This document shows, piece by piece, positions 31,001 to 45,592 of a DNA stretch of 64,000 nt (positions are counted from its first letter, which is position 1; every line of letters starts with the position of its first letter). The DNA lies in the NCBI RefSeq assembly GCF_019175285.1, contig NC_056526.1, positions 121,588,988-121,652,987 on the forward strand, written 5' to 3'. The position numbers and the translations under genes were made by a program. The stretch comes from Sceloporus undulatus (taxonomy: Eukaryota; Chordata; Lepidosauria; Squamata; Phrynosomatidae). The notes beneath the pieces are model-generated. The model saw only the letters and a list, made by a program, of their open reading frames with translations, was not told where the DNA came from and did not search any database.

Positions 31001-34000
31001 AATACACATATTTCTTTTTCAGAAGGCTTTCTGGCACTATAGATGTAATTGGACAGACCATCACAATCAGTCGAGTAGAAGGAAGACGGCGTGCCAATGA
31101 AGACAGCAACATACAGGTTTCATGTTTCCTTTTTACATGCTTAGTAGCATTCATTTTGACCTTAGCATAAGGTTATATTTAGAATTTGGTTTCAGTTACA
31201 CTTTTTTTTATAACCTAGGGCTCCAGCTAAAATTTAATTTTCATTTCTGCTTATATGCATGCAGTTATGTTTCTCTGTGTTTCTGCTCCCTGACAGATCA
31301 GGAACATGTATGTTTTGCGTATATCAGTAGGCACATCTCTGAATTACAGTCAGACTTTAGAGTTTAAGAAATGGAGACCAAACATTGCTTTTTTTCAGCC
31401 CAGTATGTCTTGCTAAGTGCCATTCATTATATACACACCTAGCAGTGATTCATTGAGTCTGCAGTTTCCATTCTGAAACTAGATTTAATAACAAAGCACA
31501 TGTCCATAACAACTGGTGATTTATTTATTTTTTGTGAGGAGAGAACTTTCCAATTTATTTGTAGGCTCTACTGTTTGAGCAAGTATTTGCTCTTTAACTA
31601 GCCATGTTAGTCTCTTCCAGCATAAAAAGAAGGAAGAAAGGGGAAGAGAAAAAAGAAAAGAAGTGTGGCAGCACCTTTAATACTACTATATATATACTCA
31701 TGTATAAGTCTAGAAATTTTATTCAGAACATTTGCCAATAAAACCTGGGTTGACCTATCCATGGGCTAATGTAAGTACAGTAGGCCCTCCACTTCCACAG
31801 GTTTAACATTCATGGATTTGATTATTCATGAGTTTGTCTGCAGCATGGCCAGGAAGAATGCATGTGTGCTCCTCCCTCCCAGGCCTTTCTCCTCAGGAAA
31901 AAAAGCCCAGGAGGGAAGGATCAGCTGGGAAGGGTGTGCTCATGCCTCTCCCCTCTCTGTGCTTTGGCCAGCTTGCCTCAGCTGACCAAAGCATGAGGGG
32001 AGAGGAGCATGCGTGCGTGCCCCTCCTGCCTTCCCCCGTGTTTGGCCAGCCTTCCTCACGGGGCAAAAGCAGGAGGGGGAGAGGAGCACATGGGCGTGCC
32101 CCTCCCTCTTTCTCCCACATATTCACGATTTTCCTACTTTCACAGGGGTCTTGCACCCCTAACCCCCATGGATGTGGAGGACAGGCCATACTGTATTTTA
32201 ACTATTTTTTTTTTAAAAAGGAGCCATCCCCTTCTCTTACTAGAGTAGTGAAAGGCGAGAGCTTAATCCATACCAGGAGCCAAGAAAAGGAGTACCAACC
32301 CCCTCTACTCTCTCCACTTCTGACTTTTTTGAATGCCTGTGTGGGAAAACAGCAGCGGTGGCAGCTCTTTGGCGTTTCCCCTCAAAAAAGTTCTGGGAAG
32401 AATCAGGCTTGAAGATTTGAATAAGACATTTGTGTATGTTTGTCAGCTTTTCTCAGTTAAAAACACTAGATAGTTATCACATTAAAGTTAAAGTTATAAT
32501 AATTTAATTTAGCCACCATTTTTTTTTGCTTTGCCTTTACATCCTTTTTGAAATGTGTGCCTTTTCTTAACCCTGCCCTGCACCTAATCACCCCCACACA
32601 CATCGCACAGCCACTATTCCTCATCCATCCATCCTTTAGGATGAGAACAAACAGTTATGCATGCAGGAATTTTGTAAGTTCTTTGGCATCATTTTCCTTT
32701 GCTGCATCCTTTATATCCACTGTTACATGCCCCTGAATTTTACCTTTGACTTACCCATGGGTCATATCAACATCCATAATTTTCGCCCTGAAACCTATCC
32801 TTGATTTTATACGTGAGGTCGACCTATTGTCACATGTCTATGGTAAGTGCTTTTTATTTTCCCATGAGGTTTTGAGGATATAAAGCCCTTCCTGAAGAAC
32901 TAGTTAGTTTTAAAGATGCTGCCACATTTCCCAACAGATAAGGTGCTGAACAGCTTGGGTTGTGCACCTCCCATTCACTCCAGGTAGGCAGGGAAAACAA
33001 AAAACCTTTCAGTATCCCCATGTGGGAAGGGTCAGCCCTAGAAGGTCAATCTTTTTCCTGCCTATTGTTCTAACAGGAGATTTTTTTCTGCTCTGCTTTA
33101 TGGTTTGCAGCTCCAGTTCTTACCATCTCTTACATCTTACAACTCCTTCTTTCCTTTCCCCCTCTTCTATTTTTTTTTAAAACCTGAATTTTCTGCCTCC
33201 CTTTAAATTTGACAGCTTGACTTTAAATTTCCTGGACTTTGCCCAATTGCCACATGGCTAGAGGAGGAGGGGCCAGATACCCTCCCCATACCATTTTAAC
33301 TAAGGACAGAAACAACAAAATGCAGGCATCTTACATCTCTAATTTTGCTCCTGTTTGGTATGTAACATCTTGCCTGATGAAGAAGCCAATGGCACTTCGA
33401 AAGCTTGCAATAAGTATCTTCAGGGTTGGAAAGGGCAGCCAAGCTCCACACAGATAACACAGAGAGTATTGCCAGTAGGCTACGTCTCAAAAAACAGTTA
33501 ACCCCCCCTCTTGCCTAGGAAGAGAACTGCTTGTCTGGGGGACTAAATAAGGCTATGGAAAAGTTCTTAGAAATAGAAGTGGGTATGAATTTTCTAATCA
33601 TGCTAGTCATTGACAGAAAAACAAAATCCACACTTGGACACTACTTATTATTGACAACAAGCAAAGTGTCACAAATAAGTACATAATTATTGGTGTCATG
33701 TTATACTGATGTACTTCGCTTAAATTAGGCCAAGAAGCTTATGCTTTAACATTTAATGTTAGAAGATAAATGCTTACATTTCTTAGGTTTAAAATGCCTT
33801 TACTTTTTATTTCATAAGGGAAAATGCATTTTTCTTACTTTTTCTAAAATACAGATTTATCACTGGTTCTGTTTTGTAGGTTCTTTCCGAACGCTCCAAT
33901 ACTGATGTGGACAGCAATTTTTCCAAGCCCCCTCCATTTTTTCCTCCAGGAGCTCCTCCTACTCATCTTCCACCACCTCCTTTTCTTCCACCACCACCAT

Positions 34001-37000
34001 CTGTCAGTACTGCTCCCCCTCTGATTCCTCCGCCAGGTAAAAAATGGGGGGAATAATACCTTACTTTTGTGGTGATTTTATTTTAGTGGTTTTGTCCAAA
34101 CATGAAATTGCATTTTTGATATTCTGTAAATTACTACATTAATTCCCAAAGGTTTGAATAAAAAGCTATATTTTAATTTGCTGCCTAAAAGAAACCAGTG
34201 TTGATGCCAACTGAGCCTCCAAAGGGGGAAGACAATCCATAAATTGGGCACCACTGCGGAGAAGGCCTGCATATCCCTATGTGATATAACATTCCTACTG
34301 GTGTGTGACAGAGCAGCGAAAACAAAATATATGTTTTATAAGTAGTTAATTTCATCGATCCTGATTTGATTCTACTGTAAAAACAAAAAGCTAATTCTTC
34401 CTCATGTTCTCTGTGGCTGCATCTGCACTACAGAAATCATGCAGTTTGAGACCACTTTGTCTACCATGGCTCAGTGATGTGGGATTCTGGGATTTATAAT
34501 TCTGTGAGATATTTAGCCTTCTCTGTCAGAGAGCTCTGGTGTGGCAACAAACTACAGGTCCTAGGGTTCCAAAGCATTGAGCCATGCAGTTAATGCAGTG
34601 TCAGAGTGCATTATTTCTGCAGCGCAGATGCAGCCTATTACTCAAATGGGTCATTTTGTGTCTGTGCAGCTGTATTTTCATAAACTTCTAAAGCTAGCTT
34701 GTATCAGGGGTAGTTGAGAGCTCTCAATTCAATGCATTGAATAGAAATAAGTCTATTAAGTAATCATAAGGTAAGTGTGTTAATTCATTTAGGAAACAAG
34801 ATTAAAAACTAGCCTAATTTAAAAGGTGAGGGGGGAATTTCAGTGACTCTTGGAGGCTGATTTCTGTCCCCTTAATCCTCTGTGTGTACCACATGGACAG
34901 TCAAAAGAAACAAGAAACACAATTAGAGGTGGCTAGAAGTCCACTTCTGAATTTGAAAAAAAAAATGGTATTTTTAATTGAATTGCTCGTACTGGAGACC
35001 TTTTTTGGGGCAAGAAGAAACGAACAGTCTTGGGATTGTAGAGGACCTGAAGGCACCCCAGAGAGATTTGTGCTAAACTTTGCCCACCCCAATCCAACAA
35101 CTAAAAGCTTCAGTTCAGAGAAATGGTCCAACAAACATCACTTCTCACCTTGGCTTTGTAGCTTGCCTAGGGGGCAAGTCCCTTGGCTGCACCTTTATGA
35201 GGCTGCTGCACTCTGCTGTTTGGTGGGCTTGTACAAAAAACACTTTAAAGCAGTCTGTTTGTTTAATTCAGGGGTTCTTAATCTCTTTGGCGTCACAGGC
35301 CCCTTTGAGAATTTGATGAAAGCTGTGGATCCCCAGTCCCAAAAAACAGACATAGAAGTACACGCAAAATTTTGCATACAATTTGTTTTCCTGCCTTAGC
35401 AATGATTTCTTTCACATAGACTAGTCAGGAATGAAACATAACAAGGGATGCCTGAAAAGATATTCCCATAAAGTTCATGATGAAAATAAAAATGTAAATA
35501 ACAGAAAGGACACAAAAGAAAAAAATAATTACTGTTTTTTTGCACCCAGTTCTTGAGCCCTTGAAGGGACCCCTGCATGGAGCCACTAGGAATCCCTGGT
35601 TAAGAATTTCTGCTTTAATTGGTTTTACTAAAAACTGCTCCACACACTCATTCCAAGTCTTGAGAGAAGAAACTGCCTCTCCATTATGTTGAGTAGAACT
35701 ATTCCATAATGGAAGGGGATGATGGCACAGTTCCACAGCTTCCTTCCACTATCCCAAGCCACTTTAGTGAGAGGCATTGTTAAAAACATATGGTTAAGTT
35801 TTCACAGAAGCTTTCATCTGTTGAAGTTCAAAGTTAAATGAAATGTGCATGTGTTATAATTCAGTCAAACACATTGGTGAAAGCAAAAGAAGAATGGTAA
35901 CATTTACACAGGTTTATGACATGAGCCTGTCCAGTATATTTCCTTTGCTATCTCTTGTATTTTCAGTGCATTGGGAAATAACCATTAAGAGCAGTGGCTT
36001 TGGCTCCTTCAGGCTTGTTTTAATTGTGCTGCTGCCAGCATTCTATCTTCAAAGGTTTTACAAAAATAGATTCTTCTCATTCGTCCTTGATTTAGAATAG
36101 GGGGAAGTTTCTTGTTAGTTTCTCGTTACCTAATATTAACTGGAACTACTAGCCAAAAAGTTTTAAGCATTCAAATATAAAACATCCTTCAGAAGATCCT
36201 TTGAAAAAGGATCTTGCTTTGAAGTCCTGGTCTCTTCTACTGTGTTCACTTAACTGCTTGCGATGCAAATACCTTTTGAGACAAAAAGAAGCGTCATTGT
36301 TTGGAAACATAATCCTAGAAATCTGTATGATTGCTACTGCAATAACTCAGTATAGCTGGCTGTTAGCAATATGGCAAGTCTTAAGTGTTTCAGGAATTAT
36401 GGATTAAATTTTATTGAATCTTCTATAGTGACTTGGGAAACTGGCTGAATATACTTGTGTTGTCACTCCAGTATGACAATATTAACACCTTATACTCCAC
36501 GATATGTGACAGTTGGTAGGCTGTAATTACAGTTGGCTCTCAGTATTCCTGGATTCAACCATGAATGGCTTAAAAATACTACCCCCCCCCCAAAAAAAGC
36601 CCCCAAAAGTAAAATTTGATTTTGCCATTTTATATAAGGGGCACCATTTTATTGCCCTATTGTATATAATGGGATGTGATTACCCATGGATTTTGGTATC
36701 CACGGAATCCTGGAGACAAATCTTTGCAGGTACTAAAGGCCCACTGTATAAATGTGGTCTAATACTGTCATCCCCATTTTCATAAGTAAAAGAAGAGACA
36801 ACCCATCATGTTATTCATCATAGCTGACAACACTTGATACATTTAGAAAAAAGAGAGGGGCCCAGTTGAATGCTTTCAGAGGACTAAATCCAACTGTTAG
36901 GCCCATGTATATAGAACAATTGAGTCAGTTGCTAAATGATCAATCAACACTTATGTAAATCCTGGATGTTCAATGGTTCTGATCTTGTTGGAACTAACAA

Positions 37001-40000
37001 TTGGATTTTAGTTTTTAGAAAAGTAATAATACTAGATCATATTGGAGGTGAGCTGTCCTTCATAGCTACAAATAAAATATAAAGAGAGAACAAGAGACAA
37101 CATTTGAAAAGCAAAGTGGATAAAATGACAGCTCTTCAAGGTTTTTCATGCTGTGTGTCTGCATGATAGAATGACTAAATCACACTTATGAAGGAATACG
37201 GTACTCTGTAAGTTGCAACTGCTAAAAAGTTAGAAATATAAAAGCATTTCTGATTATTGACACTGTGACTGAATGTCTTTGTAAAGTTTCTAGTTAGTAA
37301 TGTTCAGTATTCGTGTTGTTTCCATATTTCAAGGGAGGATAACTGCTTCATTCTTCTTTTGAATGTTGCTATTTAACACGTTGTTTTTATACACACACTG
37401 GCATGTTGCCGAAGTACTTTAAAAAAAAAATTTCTGACACTCCTTTCTAATATACTTCTTAATTTTGTATCAGTTTGCTAATATATTTTTCAACAAAACT
37501 TAGTAAATGTTTGCAAGCCTGCATTTGGAATTATACTCTTTATAATTGATTATTACGTGTTGTCTCTTGTTTTGTGTACATTTGTACCTTTTGAAGAACA
37601 AAAGTGTGTCTCTGTATAACCTACCTGCAGTCTTTTCTGACTGGACTAGACTGTAGTTCTCTCTTTTTAATTCATATCTAATGACTGAAATTTATTTTTG
37701 CGCAGTGGTCAGAGTTAATATTATATGTCATGCATCTTTATTACAAAATCTGAAGGTTATTATTGCTATCTGTTAAGTGCTTTTTGTATATATATCTGTA
37801 TGACCCAGTTAACATTAACCTGTCATTTTACATTTTTTAATTTGCTGTCTTGTATGTTAACATTGAGGATATAAAGGCACAGGTGGGTTTTTGCATTGGA
37901 TTGTGCATGCATATGAAAAGACATGTACAGAAAAAATGGGAACTAATTTTTGGTGTTCTTTGAATTGCGTATTGTTTTATATGTCACTGCATTTAATTTA
38001 TAGAGTTATTTTTCGACAGTGTGTTTAGTTTTATGTTTCAGATGAAGAATTGTAGTTCAGTGAAAACAAGTGAATTTTTGAAAACATCCTTAATATTTGG
38101 TATGAAGATTCCAAATTTATCATAATTTTTAAGCTGTGAATCCACTCCAGAGAATCCTTTCAGGTGCATACACATCATCTTGGGTGCATGCTGTGACCCC
38201 CCCCCCCCCAATTTTCAAGGATTTGTGGATACAAATGCCAAATTGTGGTTGGCATGAATTCCTGCTGCTTGTGCTTCCATTAAAACATCACTGAATCAAA
38301 GTCACTGTGGAGTAATACTAGCCAAAATTGGTTTACTGCCAGCTCTTATTGACTGTTTTAAAATATGTTATTGGCATGTATGCCATGAAGCCTATTCTGA
38401 AAATGTGGAGATGAAAGTAACAATATAAGCCCATTACTGAAGTGATTATGCATCTTTTTTATTTTTAGGTATACCAATAACTGTGCCACCTCCAGGTATA
38501 TTTATTTGTTCTAAAAGTATTTTGAAGTAATATGAAACATAATGTTATTTCCTTTTTTGGTTTAAGGGACAGTCTGACACTTACGTCTTTTTCAAGAACA
38601 ACACACTCAGGTTTCTTTGGGGAAAATCATTAATATTCAGAGTGGTATTTTACTGCCCATATGTAAAGGTACTATAAGTAATTCAAGAATGCCATCACAT
38701 AAATATATTAACTCTGAGAATTGAATTGATGTGTTGCAGGAATAGTCTGATTTTTGAGCACAGTATGTCACACTTGGGATTCGTTGTTGCCTAGGCTTGG
38801 CTATTACTTTGGACACAGAATACACTTATGCATGCATTGTCTTTGAAAATTAAATTGCAATGTTGATCTAAACCAACTTATTGATTTCTTAATTTCAGGC
38901 TTTCCTCCCCCACCTGGAGGACCACCGCCTTCTCTCATACCAACAATAGAAAGGTAAATCTTGTTTGTAAAATAATCTAATAGTACATAAATGTACATCA
39001 GTTATTTTGCTCCTCTTAAAATCTTACTTCTAGTTGTTTTAAGCCTCTCATCTTTTTAAAATTGCAATTGTCTATCATCTCTGAATTCGCTATATTTAAT
39101 AGTAAAAATAAAAGGAAAGAAAGAAACTCCTATGGCTTCAGAAAGTGTTCTCGACAACTTCTTCAGATACATATCTCAGCTTTCACATGTATACTAGAGT
39201 TTCTCCTTGTACCTTCTACCAACTAATTTGCAATGATGATCTAAACCAACTTCTTGACACAGTGTCTCCTTCTCTTCTAAAAGACTTCTTCAGATGTTAT
39301 ATGCAGTAAAAGAGAAATTTGCTAGGGGCCAAAAAAGAAGGCTCAGGTGGGGCGGTATGACGCCGCTTCACCCAAAGAAAGATTGAGGCCGTGGCAGCTG
39401 CATGCAGCAGCCCCAATCAGCTGTGGTGCCAGCCAAAAAAGGAGCAGTTTCGAACTGCTCATTTTTCAACTGGAAAAACCGCCTGTAGCGGCTCTTCCCT
39501 GGCCCTGCAGTGGCTTCCCGGCATGTTGGGGGCTAGCAGTGTATAACTGCTATGCCTCCAAGTCACCTGGAAGCCGGCCTACATGAGGGCAGCTGGGCAG
39601 TTAGAAGCTGGGTTCTGGGCGGTTTCAGAGTGTGTGGCATCAAAATGCCAAGCTTTGAAGCTGCTCAGACAGCGGCACAAAGGGGTGATCTGTTTCACCC
39701 CTAGGCTTGTGATGAAATTCTAAAAAGTATCTTCTTAAACATAGCAAACAAATAATTTCAATAATGTTCTTCCTGTTGTGAGAAAGTCTGAAAACTATAC
39801 AGCTTTCAAAGACTATTTGCAATTTGAGACTTATTTTGTGTAAAGTTTGCATGTGGTTGTTTTGTGCAGAAAACAGCAATTTTCTATGCAGAAAATGCTG
39901 TTTTCTGCACAAAACAATCACATGCAAATTTTGTATAGAATAAATCTTGAACTGCCAAGATTCTCGCGAGTCCATGATTCTTCTCATCAAGGTTTTTCAA

Positions 40001-43000
40001 CTTTTGAAAAACATTTTTTCAAACATTTTTCAAAAGAATGAATATTCCTTCCTTCCTTAACCACGTTGTACCAAAGTGACATCTAAAAGAACAGTATTTG
40101 TGACCTGGTTAGATTGAGCACTCCTTCTGGGTGTTTACGTTTCCTAGCCATTTATGTATATGAGGAAAGCTGTATATCTCTTCACTGCATTTCTGATGTA
40201 TTGCATCCCATACATGCCAGTGGGCAGAAAAGGAAAGATGAGTGTATCAAGTAAGTATAACTTTCTTACATCTCAGGCAAGATGATCACTTCTTTGAACT
40301 TGGAGTAAAATTGGGTCTGTAAACAGACCTACTTGTGAAGTCGAAGGCTTTCACGGCTGGCATCCATAGTTTTTTGCGAGTTTTTCAGGATATGTGGCCA
40401 TGCTCAGGATTGAACTCTTCCAGAACATGGCCACATAACCCCAAAAACACACACACAAAAAAACTATAGACCTACTGTAGTTGTATCTCTTGCTTTGCCC
40501 ATACCAATAATCTATGACTAGAAGTTGAGAAGAATGCTTATTCTTGCCATTGCATGGGCTAGGAGAGAGAAGTTGTAGAACTGGATGGAGTAAAAGAAGG
40601 TGTTGGGAGAGCACAGAGGTGGTGAAACTAGATAACTGTGTGTTTTCTTTCCATCCTAGCAGTGAAATTGTTATTTGGTTGATGGGCAGAAGTGCTAGAA
40701 AAGATAGTGACCAGCTGTTTTTCTAGCTGTATTTTACCATTTTAAGTGAAAGAGGAGGTAGGGTTAGAAATATACGAGGATTAATATGATAGAAGTTAGA
40801 CCCAGCATATATTCACCTAGCAGAAGTGTTCATGTCCAGGATTCCTGCCATTCCTCTTCTCAGAGATACTATGTGCTGTATTAAATCCAAAATGTGACAA
40901 TTTGCTTTCTCTCATCTTCTGACAAGGGGGTAAAATAACCCAAAATATACCATGTGTTATTTCTCTGGCTTTTAGGAAAGGGAACAAGTCGGGTCGCTCT
41001 GTTCAGGTGTCACAGTACACATCTGCACAAAAGGCTTTTTTGTTAGTTGAATTACTCCTGCTTGAACTGAAAGCCATCAGATACCATGCATGAATATGCT
41101 GCCTGTCCTGACTTTTCTCCTTATTGTTTTTCACAATCACAGTCTAAATCAGATTAATTCACTTTGTTGTGGCAAATAAATATGTGTGAATTTAATTGTT
41201 ATTAGACCGATATGTTTTAAACAAGATTGTTTAAAGCAGAGGTGGTCATCTTGTGGACCTCCAGGTGTTGTTATCCAATAGTGAGGAGTTGTAACCCTTG
41301 AAGACCATGTGATTCTAACTTCTGATTTAAAGGCACTATGGAGCAAAATAGCCCATGTAGTCTCCTGTGCAGGCATAGCTACTCATTACTTGCCATCACT
41401 AGTTAGCAAAATAAGCAGTTTACAAAGCTGGTTTATTCCCCACAAGTGTTGCAGAGAAATTAAGAACTGTGCAATATGCATTTTTATCTATCTTGAAATA
41501 AGCCAGATTTACCTTGTTCATGAATCATTTGTATATTTGCACCCTCCCTCCTTCTCAATTACTACAGCATGAAAAGGGCACTAGAAATAGTCCATTTGTC
41601 CTCTGTCTCCCACACAGCCCCATTGCTGTCCCTGCATCCTTACAGTGACAATCTTTGGGGAAGAACCTTTCCTACTTTTGTATAATCTTTGATAATTAAG
41701 ACTGTCTGTCAGGCAGAGAGCCTACTTCCTGAAGAAGAAGCTGAAATCTCACCATGTTGCAGCTCCAGGAATGGTAATGGTACTGTGCTGTGGTAGTCAG
41801 ATCCCATTCTTTCCCCTATATGTATATATTCCAGTAGTCTGGGGTTAGAGAGATTGCTGAATAAAGCTGCTTAAACCCTTGTGTAGCAAGGTGATCCAGG
41901 TGATAAAATTGCCCTCCTTTATTGTACCAGATCTGAAAACGCAGCATGTGCAAGGGAGCAGATAAAGATTACTATCACTCCAAAATGTCACTTGGAAAAT
42001 ATCATAACTTTACTTAGAGCCTAACATGTCTGAGACCATTTAACAGTGTGTATCACATGTTGATTTAACATATCATGGGAGTGACTGATCTGTAACAAAT
42101 ATCTGTTTCAACAACCAAACTTAAAGGGATGTTAAAAAGTTGGATTTTGTAATATGAAGACCTGATTTTTTTCTTCCAACAGTGGACATTCCTCTGGTTA
42201 TGATAGCCGCTCAGCTCGTGCATTTCCATATGGTGGTGGTAAGTGTCTTCAGATCACTATTGAATCATTTGCTTTGGTCTTATAGGTATAGTTTTTCTGT
42301 GCTTACATTGCTGGTCTTTGACTGCAACAAACTTTTGTTTTAATATGAAGTGTTGTTTTCTTGTCCAGGAAAAGTACTGTGTAAGAGTTACTCATTGTTC
42401 GAAAATAAATTGTTGGCAGCTTTCTGGTAAGCAAATAAATAGTTCGTGGACCATGGTGCACAAAAACAATTTGAAATGCAGTTCGATTCTACCTTCCCTT
42501 TTTTTCAGTTGAATAGTTAAGTTTTGTAGTAATTGGGAGGGAAAGAAAAAAAGTATACTCAACCAAACATATTTTAGTCTGCTTTTTATTTGTCCTTCAG
42601 AAGCGGACAAGCAATAATTAATTCCAAATGTGGAGACTTTTGTCTTAAATTTGTTTTTTACTGGCAGCATTCCTTTTCAATTGGTGTACACTTGTGTTAC
42701 CTTAGCTTAGTGCCCATTTTGTCCTTTCTCCATTTCATAAAAAGATTAAAAGTATGCTGGGGGTGTGGTGTCCAAACAGCAAGAGTGAATCTACAGTAAA
42801 ATGGGTGGGTATGTGGTTGTGAATGAACAAACCAGAGTTTTGCTTCACATAACAAAAAGCAGATGATGATCAAAATGACTCTATTAATAGGAAGCAGATG
42901 TCTTGATTAATATGTGTGAGCGCAAGTATTCTGTCTCCCCAGTCTTGCCTGTTTCAGGAGGTCTTCCTTATTTGTTCTTTCTGTCCTCGAACAACACATT

Positions 43001-43578
43001 ATGTCTTTCTTCAATTAAAAGCAGTCTGGAAAGGCTTTCTCCAAAATCTGTGAGTGTTGTTCAGTGAGTCTACTAGAAAGTGATGTAGTTCTCCTTGCTA
43101 TCTTGATTGTAATATGAGGCACACACAGGGGCTGGTTGCAATATTTTGCTTTCTTTCAGTGCAGAAGTTTCTGTAACAATCCCACTGGAAGTGTACATAT
43201 GGATGTCATTGTTTCAGAATAGGTCATCCACAGAAATTATTCAAAAGGATATTTGTGAACAAAGCATAAAATTGACATTTTAAATCACGTTGTGAGTGCT
43301 GTTTCAGATGTGCATACCACAGATTTTCTTTTGAGGTGTTGTTCAAACAATGTGAACGTAAAAATGGTTTCCCTACCAACAGTTTTTGCCATTACGTTCT
43401 TGCTGGAGATGGGTTTAAATGAGAACTCAAATAAAGTTGTAGTTGGGACCCTTCCCTTTTGTATTGGTTGGTTTTAAATAGGGACACTTGCAAACTCTCC
43501 TAATCACACATTTGTTTATTAGTTGTTTACAGAGAACAGAAGATATTAATATTAACTGCAATCCAGTATTACAGCCAC

Positions 43579-43619
<41 letters not shown>

Positions 43620-45543
43620 CTTTATTTATAAAGCGCTGTAAATTTACACAGCGCTGTACATACAATCTTTATAATTAGACAGTTCCCTGCCCTCAGGCTT
43701 ACAATCTAAAAAGACATGATACAAAAGGAGAAGGGTGTGGTGGTGGGGAAGGGGATGAGGGCCAGCAGTTCTTCTCTACCTCCAAGGCCTGGACCAAGGC
43801 AGATGGACTGGAGGGCGGGCTTGGCTTCTTAATGGATGGTTAATCTTCTTCCAGGGAGGCCTGATGGAGCTAGCCTGCCTCTCTAGTAGGATAATACATA
43901 TAAAATACATAGCAATACAGGAAATGATTCAATAAAACAGGCAACAAAAGAATATCAAATAGCAAGTGACAATTATGCAATGCCTGGGAAAGCTTCTCTG
44001 AACAGGATGGTCTTCAACTCCGTTTTGAAGCTGGTTAAAGAAGTGATGGCTCTTGCTCTTGGGGGAAGAAGGTTCCAGGAGTGAGGGGCAACAAGTGAAA
44101 AGGGGTGAATCCGAGATGGGGCAGAGGAAATCCTGGTCTGGGACAGCAGACCTTGACTACCAGAATGGAGGGCCCTAGTGGGAAGGTGAGGAGAAATAAG
44201 GTCTGATAAGTAAGAAAGAGCTAGCCCATGGAGGGCTTTAAACGTTGACAGCAGGAGCTTGTACTGAGTGCGGAAAGGGAGAGGGAGCCAGTGAAGGGAT
44301 GCCAACACAGGAGAGGTGTGGTCAGAGCAGTGGGCGGATGTGATAATGCGAGCAGCTGAATGCTGGACAGAAATTAAAGGATGGAGGTGAGAAAGAGGAA
44401 GCCCAGCCAGGAGGACGTTACATTAATCAAGTCGTGAGACCACTAGGGCATGGACCAGAATCTTGGCAGTAGAGGTGGAAAGATATGGTCGGATTTTGGC
44501 AATATTGTACAAAAAGAATCTACAAGCCTTGTCTGTGGTCTGGATCTGAGGGATACACGACAGAGAAGAGTCAAAGATAAAACCAAGACTGTGGGCTTGC
44601 TGGACTGGTTGAATAGAAATGTTGTCCACAGAGACCGAAAAGGAGTGTTGAAGGGTGGACTTAGGAGGAAAGACAAGAAGCTCCGTCTTGGACATGTTGA
44701 GCTTCAAACGCTGATGGCGCATCCACTGCGAGACAGCTGTGAGACAAGACAAAACTTGCTGTTCAAGCCGTGGAGAAAGGTCAGGGGTGGAAAGATACAA
44801 CTGGGTGTCATCGGCATACAGATGGTAGGAAAAACCAAAAGAGCTAATGAGTTTACCTAAGGACAGTGTGTAGAGAGAAAACAGAAGGGAACCCAGAACA
44901 GAGCCCTGGGGCACTCCAACAGATAAGGGAACAGGAGATGAAGTCTGACCGCCTTTGACCACTGCAAAAGATCTGCCAGACAAGCAAGATCTAAACCAGT
45001 CGAGAACAGAGTCTGAGAACCCAAGGTCAGAGAGTATGTCAATTAGGAGACAGTGATCAACGGTGTCAAAGGCTGCAGACAAATCAAGAAGGATGACAAC
45101 AGAGTGAAGGCCATTAGCCTTGGCCCGTAAAAGGTCATTTGAGATCTTAGTGAGAGCTGTCTCTGTAGAATGCCGTGGGCGGAAACCAGACTGAAAGGGA
45201 TCGAGAATGGAGTTGGCTTCAAGAAACTCAAGACAGCAAGAATAAACAACCCATTCCAAAACCTTAGAAAGAAAGGGAAGAAGAGAAATCAGACGATAGC
45301 TAGACAAAGAGGAGGGGTCAAGAGAAGGTTTTTTCAGAATTGGGGAAATGAGAGCATGTTTGAAGTCTGAAGGGAAGGAGCCTGTAGAGAGAGAGAGATT
45401 GAAGATATGGAGAAGTGAGGGCAGAAGAGAGGGAGCTATTTTAGAATCATAGAAGTGCAATTAATACATTGGGGCCTTGGTATCTTCTGGGATTTGGTTT
45501 TAGGACTTCCTGTAGATACAAAAATCTGAAAGATTTCCATTCT

Positions 45544-45592
<49 letters not shown>

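Noticed and set aside
31828-32412. 194-codon plus-strand open frame
   Set aside because: Starts inside the TA-flanked MITE and runs into the outer element; composition is repeat-like with no domain.
34884-35399. 171-codon plus-strand open frame
   Set aside because: Its last third is the hAT element at 35269-35612. The first part has no motif, and it lies in an intron of FIP1L1.
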